This document shows, piece by piece, positions 1 to 8,725 of a stretch of DNA of 64,000 nt. Position numbers and translations under genes: made by a program. Numbering within the stretch: the first letter of the stretch is position 1; every line of letters starts with the position of its first letter. Source of the DNA: Pontibacterium granulatum (GTDB taxonomy: Bacteria; Pseudomonadota; Gammaproteobacteria; Pseudomonadales; Balneatricaceae); NCBI RefSeq assembly GCF_029961155.1, contig NZ_JASBRH010000001.1:1-64000 (forward strand). The letters run 5' to 3'. Below the pieces are notes generated by a model. The model was not told where the DNA came from and ran no database searches. It saw only the letters and a list, made by a program, of their open reading frames with translations.

Positions 1-339
1 TTCTTCCTGGACTGGATCGAGATCACGCTGATTATCCTGCCGCTGCTGGCACCGGTAGTCTCCGCCCTGGGCCTGGATATCAACGGCTACGGTGTTGTGG
101 ATAACCCTGAGCTGGTGTGGTTTGTGATGTTGGTGGCGATGGCCTTGCAGACATCGTTCCTTACACCACCGGTCGGATTCGCGCTGTTCTACCTGAAGGG
201 TGTATGCCCACCGAACGTCAAGCTGTCCGACATCTACAAAGGGGTGATCCCGTTTATCTTGCTGCAGTTACTTGGCCTGCTCATTCTGGTGTTCTGGCCA
301 CAACTCGTCCTGTGGCTGCCAGCAACGGCTTACGGCTAA
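1..339 (+). CDS. TRAP transporter large permease, DctM-type (C-terminal part only)
   Basis: The open frame runs in from the left edge without a start codon, so only the last 112 residues are present. The visible part is very hydrophobic and carries the family's C-terminal signature: FFLDWIEI, then a conserved LQTSFLTPPVGFALFYLKGV stretch and a final membrane helix. DctM subunits are the 12-helix permeases of tripartite ATP-independent periplasmic transporters, which use a sodium gradient and a separate solute-binding protein to import organic acids. The substrate cannot be read from this fragment. The next gene encodes a likely D-lactate dehydrogenase, so lactate or a related 2-hydroxy acid is a reasonable guess (inference). 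A terminator follows directly. Confidence 0.9.
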   Translation, partial: FFLDWIEITLIILPLLAPVVSALGLDINGYGVVDNPELVWFVMLVAMALQTSFLTPPVGFALFYLKGVCPPNVKLSDIYKGVIPFILLQLLGLLILVFWPQLVLWLPATAYG

Positions 340-355
340 ACACGGCCAATCCCTT

Positions 356-391
356 GGCCGCCACTACCGCCCGCGTAGTGGTGGCCTTTTT
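356..391 (+). terminator. Rho-independent terminator after the TRAP permease
   Basis: GGCCGCCACTA at 356-366 pairs with TAGTGGTGGCC at 376-386 (one G-T pair), followed by TTTTT at 387-391. It lies 17 bases after the permease stop, so the next gene probably has its own promoter. Confidence 0.85.
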
Positions 392-462
392 CCCCATAAG
401 AAAAACACATAAGAATAACTGTCGAATAACAGGCAGAAGAGCGTTGGTGAGGTTAATGGGCT

Positions 463-3336
463 ATGAAACAGCAGTATCAGGCGTTTCATGATCAGTTGAA
501 ATCCTTTATTCCAGACACACGTCTGATCAGCGATCCGCTGAGAACACTGGCATACGGTACCGATGCCAGCTTTTACCGTCTTATACCGCAGATCGTAGTG
601 CGCGTTGAATCTGCCGATGAAGTATCCCGTATCGTAAAACTGGCATCCGACAGCCAGATTCCTGTGACCTTCCGCGCGGCCGGTACCAGTCTGTCCGGGC
701 AGGCGATCACCGATTCCGTGCTGATCCAATTGGGTGATGGCTGGAAAGGTTACGAGATTTCCGACGATGCCAGCAGCATCAAACTGCAACCGGGTGTGAT
801 CGGTGGCCATGCCAACAAATACCTGGCTCCGTTTAACAAAAAAATCGGTCCCGACCCGGCTTCGATCAATGCGGCCAAGATTGGCGGTATTGCTGCCAAC
901 AACGCCAGCGGCATGTGTTGTGGTACAGCCCAGAACAGCTACCGTACGCTGAAAAGCATGAAACTGGTGCTGTCTGACGGCACCCAGCTGGATACCGGTA
1001 GCGATCAATCTCTTGTTGCATTCCGTGAGTCCCACAAAGGATTGCTGGATGCATTGGATGCCCTGGCACGCCAGACCCGTGAGAACGACGCGCTGCGTCA
1101 GCGTATTAACCATAAATACCGCCTGAAAAACACCACCGGCTACTCGCTGAACGCCCTGGTCGATTACGAAGATCCGATCGATATCCTGCAGCACCTGATG
1201 ATCGGGTCCGAAGGTACACTGGGCTTTATGTCCGAGATCACCTATCACACGGTGGATGAATTCCCGGACAAAGCCTCCGCCCTGATCTTCTTCGACACCG
1301 TTCGCACCACCTGTGAAGCAGTGGCCATTCTGAAGAGCACGCCGGTGTCTGCCGTAGAGCTGATGGACCGTGCCGGCCTGCGCTCGGTGGAAAACAAAGA
1401 GGGCATGCCAGACTTCATCCGCGAACTCCCGGAAGATGCGGCCGCCCTGCTGGTTGAAACCCGTGCGCCAGAAGCAGGCCTGCTGGCTGATCAGGTAGAG
1501 CAGATCAAAGCATCAATTGCGCACCTGCAAACCTCTAAACCGGTTGAGTTCACCACCAACCCGGAAGAGTACGCCAAGTACTGGGCGATCCGTAAAGGTC
1601 TGTTCCCGGCGGTAGGAGCCGTCCGAATGACCGGTACCACGGTGATCATTGAAGACGTGGCCTTCCCGGTTGAGCAACTTGCGGATGCCGTTCACGACCT
1701 GCACCAGATCTTTGAAAAGTACCACTACGACGAAGCCCTGATCTTTGGTCACGCACTGGAGGGGAACCTTCATTTCGTATTTACCCAGGCATTCGACAAC
1801 GATGAAGAGCTGGCCCGTTACGAAGGCCTGATGGACGACGTTGGCAAGATGGTCGTGGAAAAATACGACGGCTCTCTGAAAGCAGAACACGGTACCGGCC
1901 GTAACATGGCCCCATACGTTGAGATGGAATGGGGTACCGATGCCTACGCGTTGATGTGGGAGCTGAAAGAGCTACTCGACCCGAAAGAGATCCTTAACCC
2001 GGGCGTTATCCTCAACCGCAACAAGCAGGTGCATCTGGAAAACCTGAAACCGATGCCTGCCGCCGACGAGATTGTGGATAAGTGCATCGAGTGCGGTTTC
2101 TGTGAACCGACCTGCCCGTCACGCGATCTGACCCTGAGCCCACGCCAGCGCATTGTCCTCTGGCGTGAAATTGCGCGCCTTGAAGCAACCGGCGAAGATG
2201 CAGAGCGTCTGGCCGAACTGCGGAAAGAGTATCAATACCAGGGGACCGACACGTGTGCGGCTTGTGGTCTGTGTTCAACCACCTGCCCGGTCGGTATCAA
2301 CACCGGCAACCTGACCCGCTCTATCCGCAGCCGCAACAACGAAAACCACACCAAGTTGGCGCAGTGGGTGGCTGACCACTACGGTGGCATCACCAAAACC
2401 ACCAAAGCAGCCTTCAAGATCGCCGATGCGACCCATGCTGTACTGGGCACCAAAATAATGTCAGCAGTGACTGGCTTTGCCCGCAAAGCCAGCGGTGGCA
2501 CAGTGCAGCAATGGACACCGTCCATGCCGACGGCAGCACCTAAGATCGACACCCACAAACCAATCACTGATCCAAATGCACCGAAGGTGGTTTATCTGCC
2601 TAGCTGTGCCAGCCGTACCATGGGTCCCGCCCGTGGCGATGAAGACCGCACCTCTTTGGCAGATAAAACCGAAGCCCTGCTACGTAAAGCGGGTTTTGAG
2701 GTGATCTATCCAGACGATATGGACAAGCTGTGCTGCGGTATGCCGTTTCAGTCCAAGGGAATGTTTGAGGCTGCGGACTCCAAGTCGAGTGAAGTCGAAC
2801 GGATCCTGATGCAGGCGACCAACAACGGCGAGTTGCCGGTATATTCGGACACCAGTCCGTGCACCTTGCGGCTGCGCGAGAACATCAGCGAACGGATAAA
2901 GCTGTATGACACCGTCGATTTTATCGACCAGTTCCTGCTCGACCGTTTGGTGTTCGAACCAATCAACGAGCCGGTGGCACTGCACATTACCTGCAGCGCG
3001 ACCCGCATGGGCCAGGCCGACAAACTGAAGCGCATCATGAATGCTTGCTCCAGCGAAGTTGTGATTCCGGATCAGATCACCTGCTGTGGCTTCGCCGGGG
3101 ACAAAGGCTTTAGTACGCCGGAGTTGAACGCATCGGCACTGCGCACGCTGAAAGACAGTGTAAGCAGCTGTAAAACCGGTTACTCCACCAGCCGTACCTG
3201 TGAGATTGGCCTCAGCCATCACAGCGGTATCGATTACAAATCGATCGTGTATCTGGTCGACCGTGTCACTCAGCCCAAATTGAGTGCCACGGCAAGTACC
3301 GACGAAAACCAACGTATTCAGGCCACCTCGGTCTGA
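463..3336 (+). CDS. FAD-binding and Fe-S-binding oxidase, D-lactate dehydrogenase-like
   Basis: A 957-residue flavo-iron-sulfur protein. The N-terminal half is a PCMH-type FAD domain (RAAGTSLSGQA near residue 70; IGGIAANNASGMCCG near 145) followed by an FAD-oxidase C domain. Two 4Fe-4S motifs follow at about 541-552 (CIECGFCEPTCP) and 598-609 (CAACGLCSTTCP). Last come two CCG cysteine-rich domains (CCGMPFQSKGM and CCGFAGDKGF). This order matches the membrane-associated, NAD-independent Fe-S D-lactate dehydrogenases of Pseudomonas (about 940 residues) and the larger YdiJ proteins, which oxidise D-2-hydroxy acids and feed electrons to quinone. D-lactate is preferred because of the length and the TRAP neighbour; D-2-hydroxyglutarate is the alternative. 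GAGG lies a few bases before the ATG. Confidence 0.88.
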   Translation: MKQQYQAFHDQLKSFIPDTRLISDPLRTLAYGTDASFYRLIPQIVVRVESADEVSRIVKLASDSQIPVTFRAAGTSLSGQAITDSVLIQLGDGWKGYEISDDASSIKLQPGVIGGHANKYLAPFNKKIGPDPASINAAKIGGIAANNASGMCCGTAQNSYRTLKSMKLVLSDGTQLDTGSDQSLVAFRESHKGLLDALDALARQTRENDALRQRINHKYRLKNTTGYSLNALVDYEDPIDILQHLMIGSEGTLGFMSEITYHTVDEFPDKASALIFFDTVRTTCEAVAILKSTPVSAVELMDRAGLRSVENKEGMPDFIRELPEDAAALLVETRAPEAGLLADQVEQIKASIAHLQTSKPVEFTTNPEEYAKYWAIRKGLFPAVGAVRMTGTTVIIEDVAFPVEQLADAVHDLHQIFEKYHYDEALIFGHALEGNLHFVFTQAFDNDEELARYEGLMDDVGKMVVEKYDGSLKAEHGTGRNMAPYVEMEWGTDAYALMWELKELLDPKEILNPGVILNRNKQVHLENLKPMPAADEIVDKCIECGFCEPTCPSRDLTLSPRQRIVLWREIARLEATGEDAERLAELRKEYQYQGTDTCAACGLCSTTCPVGINTGNLTRSIRSRNNENHTKLAQWVADHYGGITKTTKAAFKIADATHAVLGTKIMSAVTGFARKASGGTVQQWTPSMPTAAPKIDTHKPITDPNAPKVVYLPSCASRTMGPARGDEDRTSLADKTEALLRKAGFEVIYPDDMDKLCCGMPFQSKGMFEAADSKSSEVERILMQATNNGELPVYSDTSPCTLRLRENISERIKLYDTVDFIDQFLLDRLVFEPINEPVALHITCSATRMGQADKLKRIMNACSSEVVIPDQITCCGFAGDKGFSTPELNASALRTLKDSVSSCKTGYSTSRTCEIGLSHHSGIDYKSIVYLVDRVTQPKLSATASTDENQRIQATSV

Positions 3337-3358
3337 TCCGATAGCAGAGGAAATAACG

Positions 3359-3847
3359 ATGGCACTTCCAGCGATGAACACCATCCTGTACACCACTTCC
3401 CTGGGCAAGCACACCCGCCCGGTTTTCCGTCATGCGGTTAACCTGGCGCATCAGTTCAACGCTAAAATCATCATGCTGCACGTGGTTGAACCTATCGGTG
3501 AACTGGGCCATGCGCTCATCCAAAACTACCTCGATGAGTCCCTGGTGAAGAAGATGCATGATGAGGGCATCAACGCCATTAAGGACCAGATGCGCGAGCG
3601 TGTTGCAGCATTCTGTGCAGATGAGCTGCAGAGCCTGCCGGAACCGTTCGATCTGGACATCGAGCACGTGGTCATCGAGGGTAACCACACCGATTCCATC
3701 CTGCGCGAAGCAAACGCAATTAATGCAGATATGATCGTAATCGGCTCGGAAAACACCTTCGGCCACCACAGCCACACCACCCAGCAAGTCGTTAAAAGCG
3801 CAAAGGTGCCTGTACTTGTGGTGCCAACCGGTAAAAAATACGCCTGA
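3359..3847 (+). CDS. Universal stress protein, UspA family
   Basis: A 162-residue single Usp domain. The N-terminal beta strand (MNTILYTTSLG) and the C-terminal VVKSAKVPVLVVPTG strand, typical of the fold, are present. The usual ATP-binding G-x2-G-x9-G(S/T) motif is poorly kept: the region reads IGSENTFGHHSHTTQQVVKS. The ATG at 3359 is chosen because AGAGGA lies just upstream; an in-frame extension to 3284 would overlap the dehydrogenase. The gene starts 22 bases after the dehydrogenase stop and is probably co-transcribed. The family has stress-related roles, but nothing here shows a specific one. Confidence 0.9.
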   Translation: MALPAMNTILYTTSLGKHTRPVFRHAVNLAHQFNAKIIMLHVVEPIGELGHALIQNYLDESLVKKMHDEGINAIKDQMRERVAAFCADELQSLPEPFDLDIEHVVIEGNHTDSILREANAINADMIVIGSENTFGHHSHTTQQVVKSAKVPVLVVPTGKKYA

Positions 3848-3874
3848 TTTATCACTAGGCCCTAGGACACTGCA

Positions 3875-4768
3875 ATGGAAGACACTTCACTCGCCCTGAT
3901 CGAACGCATCTTCCTTACGGTGTTCCCTCTGGTGGCGGTCGTTTCGGTCGGCTTCTTTTACGGGCGTGTCCGTAAGCCCGACATGAGCACCGCCAACCAG
4001 ATCAACATGGACCTGTTCTGCCCAGCCCTGATCTTCTCGGTGCTCTCGTCCAAGTCGTTTGACCCGGGGACCTACCAAAACCTCGCCATTGGTGCCGCAA
4101 TCGTCGTACTCGGTTCCGGCTTGCTGCTCTGGCCCCTGTGTCGCCTGATTGGCGTAAAGGCAAAAACCTTTCTACCACCGATGATGTTCAGCAACAGCGG
4201 CAACCTCGGCCTGCCGCTGATCGTACTGGCGTTTGGCGAAGAAGCCCTGCCGGTTGCGGTACTGCTGTTCCTGATCGAGAACACCCTGCATTTCTCGGTA
4301 GGCGTATATCTTCTGGATCACCGTACCCATCCGCTGGCCCTATTCCGCATACCAATGATCCAAGCGTCCGTCCTGGGCATCCTCTGGGGCACGTTCAAGC
4401 TGCCGCTGCCTGAGGCGGTTGGCACGTTCATCGGCATGCTTGGCCAGATCTCGATTCCACTGATGCTCTTTGCCCTTGGCGTCAGGATGATCAGCGTGGA
4501 TTTCAGCAAATGGCGCATTGGCCTTCTGGGCGCATTACTATGCCCACTCAGCGGTGTCGCGATTGCGCTGGCGCTGCAACCGGTGCTGCAACTGAGTGAG
4601 ATGCAGTTTGGTTACCTGATCCTGTTTGGCGCTCTGCCGCCTGCCGTACTGAACTATATGGTCGCCGAGCGTTACAACCAGGAGCCGGAACAAGTTGCCT
4701 CCATCGTATTACTCGGTAATATGGGAAGTCTGATAGCAATCCCATTAACCCTGGCTTTTGTGTTGTAG
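3875..4768 (+). CDS. AEC (auxin efflux carrier) family transporter
   Basis: A 297-residue membrane protein with about ten predicted helices in two halves. It carries family features: MFSNSGNLGLPL in the first half (the unwound crossover helix with the NxGNxGLP motif) and GALPPAVLNYMVAERYNQ in the second. Bacterial AEC proteins include malate and malonate carriers and many of unknown substrate. It follows the Usp gene by 27 bases and ends 3 bases before the sugar kinase, so it is part of a rightward operon. The nearby 2-hydroxy-acid oxidase suggests an organic acid substrate, by context only. Confidence 0.9.
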   Translation: MEDTSLALIERIFLTVFPLVAVVSVGFFYGRVRKPDMSTANQINMDLFCPALIFSVLSSKSFDPGTYQNLAIGAAIVVLGSGLLLWPLCRLIGVKAKTFLPPMMFSNSGNLGLPLIVLAFGEEALPVAVLLFLIENTLHFSVGVYLLDHRTHPLALFRIPMIQASVLGILWGTFKLPLPEAVGTFIGMLGQISIPLMLFALGVRMISVDFSKWRIGLLGALLCPLSGVAIALALQPVLQLSEMQFGYLILFGALPPAVLNYMVAERYNQEPEQVASIVLLGNMGSLIAIPLTLAFVL

Positions 4769-4771
4769 ACG

Positions 4772-5683
4772 ATGCGAATTGGTATTGATCTGGGTGGCAC
4801 TAAAATTGAAGCAGTGGCGCTGGATCAATGCGGCGAGACCCTGTTTCGAAAACGGGTAAGCACTCCACAAGGTGATTACGTTGGAACCTTGGACTGTATC
4901 TGTGAGCTGGTGCGGGAAGCCGATCAGGTTCTGGGAAGGCGCGGCTCAGTGGGTGTCGGCATCCCTGGTACCATCTCCCCCTCAACCGGCCGGGTTAAGA
5001 ACGCTAACTCCGTCTGCCTTATCGGCAATCCGCTCGATCAGGACCTAAGCGAACGCCTCGACCGACCTGTACGTTGCGCCAACGACGCCAACTGCTTTGC
5101 CCTGTCCGAAGCCTCCGACGGCGCGGCTGCAGGGGCCAATTCAGTCTTTGGCGTCATCCTGGGCACGGGTGTCGGCGGCGGACTGGTGATCAACGGCCAG
5201 ATCGTGTGCGGACCGAACTCTATCACCGGCGAATGGGGACACAACCCTCTACCCTGGCCCAACAACAGCGAAATCTCTATCGTACCCTGTTATTGCGGCC
5301 AGACCGGTTGTATCGAGACCTGGCTGAGCGGTCCGGCACTCAGTCGGCAATACCTGAAACTCAGCGGCCTGGATCTCAGTGCAGATCAGATCTGGAAGCT
5401 GGTGCGTGACAATGATCCGCTGGCACAGGCGATCAGCCAGCAGTACTACCGCCGCCTGGCGAAAAGCTTAGCTTCGGTTATCAATATTATCGATCCGGAG
5501 GTGATTGTACTGGGTGGGGGGCTGTCCAACGAAAGCTCGCTGTATGAAGCAGTACCGTCCTTGTGGGGGGAATACGTATTTTCGGATAGCGTAGCAACCC
5601 GTTTGGTGCCCGCACAGTTCGGCGACGCCAGTGGTGTACGCGGCGCCGCCTGGTTATGGCCACAGACGCCGGTTAAGGCTTAA
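4772..5683 (+). CDS. mak: Fructokinase, ROK family (Mak-like)
   Basis: A 303-residue ROK sugar kinase very close to E. coli Mak along its whole length. The phosphate loop is at residues 3-11 (IGIDLGGTK). The catalytic base is D105 in CANDANC. A zinc site is formed by H157 (GEWGHNPLPW) and C173, C175 and C180 (CYCGQTGCIE). The C terminus SGVRGAAWLWP is the same as in Mak. The expected reaction is ATP-dependent phosphorylation of fructose at position 6; mannose and other hexoses are minor substrates of some members. The start lies 3 bases after the AEC transporter stop, which suggests translational coupling. Its last 11 bases overlap the convergent comEA-like gene. Confidence 0.9.
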   Translation: MRIGIDLGGTKIEAVALDQCGETLFRKRVSTPQGDYVGTLDCICELVREADQVLGRRGSVGVGIPGTISPSTGRVKNANSVCLIGNPLDQDLSERLDRPVRCANDANCFALSEASDGAAAGANSVFGVILGTGVGGGLVINGQIVCGPNSITGEWGHNPLPWPNNSEISIVPCYCGQTGCIETWLSGPALSRQYLKLSGLDLSADQIWKLVRDNDPLAQAISQQYYRRLAKSLASVINIIDPEVIVLGGGLSNESSLYEAVPSLWGEYVFSDSVATRLVPAQFGDASGVRGAAWLWPQTPVKA

Positions 5684-5978
5684 CCTCCGCTACGGCCGGT
5701 TTGCCTACAATGATCAGATGGCGGTTTTTCTCCACTGTCGCTTTGCCGATCCCCTTCACTTTGGCCAGATCGTCCACATTCATAAACGGTCCGTTCGCAC
5801 TGCGATAGTCCACAATGGCCAAGGCTTTCTTTTTGCCGATACCGGCAAGGTTTTTAGCGATCTCCTGAACACTGGCGGTGTTCAAATCGATTGGCTCGGG
5901 CTGAGCCGCGATTGAAGAAAGTGAGAAGGAAAGAAAAAGAACAGCGAGCAGCGCCCGCACTGAACTAAGCAGGGTCAT
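5673..5978 (-). CDS. ComEA-like helix-hairpin-helix DNA-binding protein
   Basis: A 101-residue exported protein. Residues 1-25 form a signal peptide ending at SIAAQ. The rest is one helix-hairpin-helix domain: DLNTASVQEIAKNLAGIGKK, then VDDLAKVKGIGKATVEKN, with the two GIGK-type hairpins that contact the DNA backbone. It resembles the small periplasmic ComEA of naturally competent gammaproteobacteria, which binds and ratchets incoming DNA. It is last in the leftward block and separated from pyrF by a terminator, so it is probably transcribed alone. GGAG stands 8 bases before the ATG. Note that a ComF homologue is also encoded at 47.7 kb. Confidence 0.88.
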   Translation of the reverse strand: MTLLSSVRALLAVLFLSFSLSSIAAQPEPIDLNTASVQEIAKNLAGIGKKKALAIVDYRSANGPFMNVDDLAKVKGIGKATVEKNRHLIIVGKPAVAEVKP

Positions 5979-6001
5979 ACAACTATCTCCGTGTCATTGA
6001 T

Positions 6002-6030
6002 AAAAAAGGCCGGTTAATCCATAACCAGCC
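6002..6030 (-). terminator. Terminator downstream of pyrF
   Basis: On the minus strand GGCTGGTTA and TAACCGGCC form a 9-bp stem with one mismatch, followed by six T. It closes the leftward transcript before the comEA-like gene. Confidence 0.75.
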
Positions 6031-6070
6031 CTTTCTTTGTATCAAATACCCTAGCTTGGGGCAATACACT

Positions 6071-6781
6071 TTAAACCAGCGGGGCTATTTCCTTCTCGAT
6101 GTCAGCCAACGCTTGCACCGGTTCGTCAGCCTGTGTGATAGGGCGACCGATCACCAGATAGGTGCTGCCGGCTTCCAATGCCTGTGCCGGTGTCATAATA
6201 CGCTTCTGGTCACCTACTGCGGCGTTAGCTGGACGAATACCCGGGGTTACCAACTGGAACTCTGGAGAGATAATTTCACGCAGAGGCTGTACTTCCTGCG
6301 CGGAACATACGATACCGTGCAATCCACTCTCTTCAGTCAGCTTCGCCAGACGTTTTACATGCTCCAACGGCTCAATATCCAGACCGATATCGGCCAGGTC
6401 CTGCCGCTCCATACTGGTCAGCACCGTTACACCGATCAGCAGGGTATTGCTGCCGTTGACCTGTTCCAGCTCGTTACGTGCCGCTTCCATCATGCGACGG
6501 CCACCGCTGGCGTGTACGTTGACCATCCACACGCCCAGTTCTGCTGCAGCACGTACGGCTTTGGCTGTGGTATTTGGGATATCATGGAACTTCAGATCCA
6601 GAAACACTTCAAAACCCAGCGCATGCAGAGCTTCTACCACCGCTGGTCCACTGCGGGTAAATAACTCCTTCCCCACTTTCACCCGACACCGTGTCGGGTC
6701 AAGACGCTGCGCCATCGCCAATGCTTCAGCCTGGCTTGGGTAGTCGAGTGCAACGATAATACGCTTGGAATCTTTGATCAT
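6071..6781 (-). CDS. pyrF: Orotidine 5'-phosphate decarboxylase
   Basis: A 236-residue protein of normal length for the family. It converts OMP to UMP, the last step of pyrimidine synthesis. The catalytic D-x-K-x-x-D array is seen as D62, K64 and D67 in [12 protein letters not shown]. The phosphate-binding C-terminal loop is LVTPGIRP and [11 protein letters not shown]. It sits 20 bases downstream of lapB, as in Escherichia and Pseudomonas, and is probably co-transcribed with lapAB. Confidence 0.97.
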   Translation of the reverse strand: MIKDSKRIIVALDYPSQAEALAMAQRLDPTRCRVKVGKELFTRSGPAVVEALHALGFEVFLDLKFHDIPNTTAKAVRAAAELGVWMVNVHASGGRRMMEAARNELEQVNGSNTLLIGVTVLTSMERQDLADIGLDIEPLEHVKRLAKLTEESGLHGIVCSAQEVQPLREIISPEFQLVTPGIRPANAAVGDQKRIMTPAQALEAGSTYLVIGRPITQADEPVQALADIEKEIAPLV

Positions 6782-6801
6782 TAAAGCTCTCTCAAGTTAA
6801 G

Positions 6802-7995
6802 TTATTCGCCTTCCAGCCCCTGAATAGGCCTGGTCGTGCTCCATTTTTTACAGGATGGACACTGCCAATGCAGTGTCTTGCCGGAAAAACCACAGCTGAT
6901 GCAGCGGTAGATCGGCTTAGACAGCTCCAACTGGCCGGTCAGACCACGCAATACACGCAGGCTGTCGCGTGCACTTTCAGCACCGTGTTCGATATGCATA
7001 TCGATCAGGCGGTTAAACCCTTTTACGGATGGACGTTTTTTCAGCTCTTCGGTGATAAAACTGCCCGCGACATACAGGCCCTGCTCGTCTTTAACCTGCT
7101 CAGCCACCGCCAAAGTGACACTGGTTGACGGCGCCTTGGACATGCACTGTTTCAAATATGCATTCAGCTCTTTTTCGTTACGCAGATGACCATAACAGGT
7201 ACGCAGCATGTCCAGAGTTTCGCTCACAAACACCGGATCCCGATCCGCCACCAGCTTTAGATACTTGATCGCCTGGCGCCATTCACTCTGGTCCATCGCA
7301 ATACGGGCATGAAGCAGGCAACTTCGCACTCCCTGCGGATCGTAAATTTCACTCCGACGCAGGTAGGACTGTGCATCACGATACTGGTGTCGCTGGATCA
7401 GTGCCTCAGCCATCTCACAGCAATAGTGGGCCAGTTCACAGCTCAGTTTCTTGCGTTCGTCCATCGGCAACTGATCTGCTGCCGACAACGCCTTTTCCCA
7501 CTCAGCCTCTTTTTCGTAGAGAGAGATCAACAGGCGTTGGGCTTTCACCAGTGTTTCACGTACCGGACGTTGGCGGATTATTTCCAGCAGCAGATTCTCG
7601 GCACGGTCCAACAGGCCAATGGCGTAGTAATCTCGTGCCAACGCCATCTGCACACGCAGGAACTCGCTGCGATCAAGATCCGGGCGCGCTAACAGATTCT
7701 GGTGGATCTGGATCGCTCGCTCCACGTCCCCCTTGCGACGAAAGAGTTTTGCCAGTGCCAGATGGGCGGGAATGGTATCAGAATTGACTTCGAGCGCACG
7801 GATAAAGCTTTCGATCGCTTCATCGGTACGCTCGTTCAATAGATAATCGAGTCCGGCAAAGTAGTCCCGACTCATATTGTTGGAAAGGCGCTGATACTGC
7901 GCCTTATTGCGTTCCCTGCGTCCTAGCCACCAACCTGCGGCTATCGCCAGAAAAAGCGGAACGATCAGCAGGTAGTTTTCTAACTCAGGCGGCAT
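6802..7995 (-). CDS. lapB: Lipopolysaccharide assembly protein B
   Basis: A 397-residue protein (YciM). An N-terminal membrane helix (about residues 6-20, ending WWLGRRER) anchors it to the inner membrane. The middle holds a series of TPR repeats. The C terminus is a rubredoxin-like zinc site with two CxxC pairs (CISCG and CPSCK). In E. coli LapB recruits FtsH to LpxC and so limits lipopolysaccharide synthesis; it also scaffolds LPS assembly. It overlaps lapA by 11 bases, the usual lapAB pairing. Confidence 0.95.
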   Translation of the reverse strand: MPPELENYLLIVPLFLAIAAGWWLGRRERNKAQYQRLSNNMSRDYFAGLDYLLNERTDEAIESFIRALEVNSDTIPAHLALAKLFRRKGDVERAIQIHQNLLARPDLDRSEFLRVQMALARDYYAIGLLDRAENLLLEIIRQRPVRETLVKAQRLLISLYEKEAEWEKALSAADQLPMDERKKLSCELAHYCCEMAEALIQRHQYRDAQSYLRRSEIYDPQGVRSCLLHARIAMDQSEWRQAIKYLKLVADRDPVFVSETLDMLRTCYGHLRNEKELNAYLKQCMSKAPSTSVTLAVAEQVKDEQGLYVAGSFITEELKKRPSVKGFNRLIDMHIEHGAESARDSLRVLRGLTGQLELSKPIYRCISCGFSGKTLHWQCPSCKKWSTTRPIQGLEGE

Positions 7996-8290
7996 TCTTC
8001 AAACCAGCTGTTCTCAGCTGATCCAACTCCTTCTGTGCATTGGAAACACGGCGACGTTCAGCACGCAGGCGGGTGCGCAACAGCAAGATGCTCACGACGC
8101 TGATAGCCATCCCCAGGATGCCACCCAGGATAAAAGTTGCCACCAGCCATAAGGACAAGCTTGCTTCCGGCAGTTTGACCAGAACCAGATCGACCGCCAC
8201 CATTTCGGTGTTGTTGATTGTGAACATTACACCCACAAACAGAAACAACAAACACAGCAACCCGAGGATTGCACCTTTAATCCAACGCAC
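7985..8290 (-). CDS. lapA: Lipopolysaccharide assembly protein A
   Basis: A 101-residue small inner-membrane protein (YciS, DUF1049). Two hydrophobic helices (about residues 6-26 and 44-68) are followed by a basic and then coiled-coil tail (LRAERRRVSNAQKELDQL). It works with LapB in regulating and assembling lipopolysaccharide. It lies between ihfB and lapB with an 11-base overlap with lapB, the same order as in other gammaproteobacteria. Confidence 0.93.
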   Translation of the reverse strand: MRWIKGAILGLLCLLFLFVGVMFTINNTEMVAVDLVLVKLPEASLSLWLVATFILGGILGMAISVVSILLLRTRLRAERRRVSNAQKELDQLRTAGLKNAA

Positions 8291-8326
8291 TTATCTAAAC
8301 CTCTTGTGTTGAACAGTTACCGGGTA

Positions 8327-8623
8327 TCAGTACCCCTGCTCCAGGCTGGAGTTTACCTGTTCTCGCAGCTCCTTACCTGGTTTGAAATGTGGAACGTGTT
8401 TCGCGTCCAGCTCCACTGACTCACCCGTCTTTGGATTTCGTCCGACACGCGGGGCACGGTAGTGCAGGCTAAAACTACCGAAACCACGAATCTCAATCCG
8501 GTCACCTTGAGACAACGCCTCGGTCATCTGATCGAGCATCGCCTTCACCGCCAATTCTACATCCTTTACCGACAACTGGTCATGTCGATCAACCAAACGT
8601 TCTATTAATTCTGATTTGGTCAT
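8327..8623 (-). CDS. ihfB: Integration host factor subunit beta
   Basis: A 98-residue HU/IHF-family protein. The DNA-intercalating arm carries the RNPKTGE motif ([11 protein letters not shown]) and the core reads [14 protein letters not shown]. With IhfA it forms the DNA-bending heterodimer used in replication, recombination and transcription. It follows rpsA, as in Escherichia and Pseudomonas; a hairpin lies between the two genes. Confidence 0.96.
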   Translation of the reverse strand: MTKSELIERLVDRHDQLSVKDVELAVKAMLDQMTEALSQGDRIEIRGFGSFSLHYRAPRVGRNPKTGESVELDAKHVPHFKPGKELREQVNSSLEQGY

Positions 8624-8698
8624 GGCTAGCCTCTGGATTTTCGTTTTTATTTCTTGAGTCGCCTATGGTCCGCGACAGCAGAATCCCTACAAACGAAA

Positions 8699-8719
8699 GA
8701 GGAGAGCTACGCTCTCCTC
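8699..8719 (-). terminator. Hairpin after rpsA
   Basis: GAGGAGAGC and GCTCTCCTC pair around a 3-base loop, starting 7 bases after the rpsA stop. On the minus strand it is followed by TTTCGTTT, an imperfect T-run, so it may be a partial terminator that lets some transcription into ihfB. Confidence 0.6.
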
Positions 8720-8725
8720 CATGAA

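Noticed and set aside
364-1248. 294-codon minus-strand frame opposite the D-lactate dehydrogenase start
   Set aside because: It lies wholly under a gene with clear FAD motifs and runs through the terminator region; composition is typical of a shadow frame.
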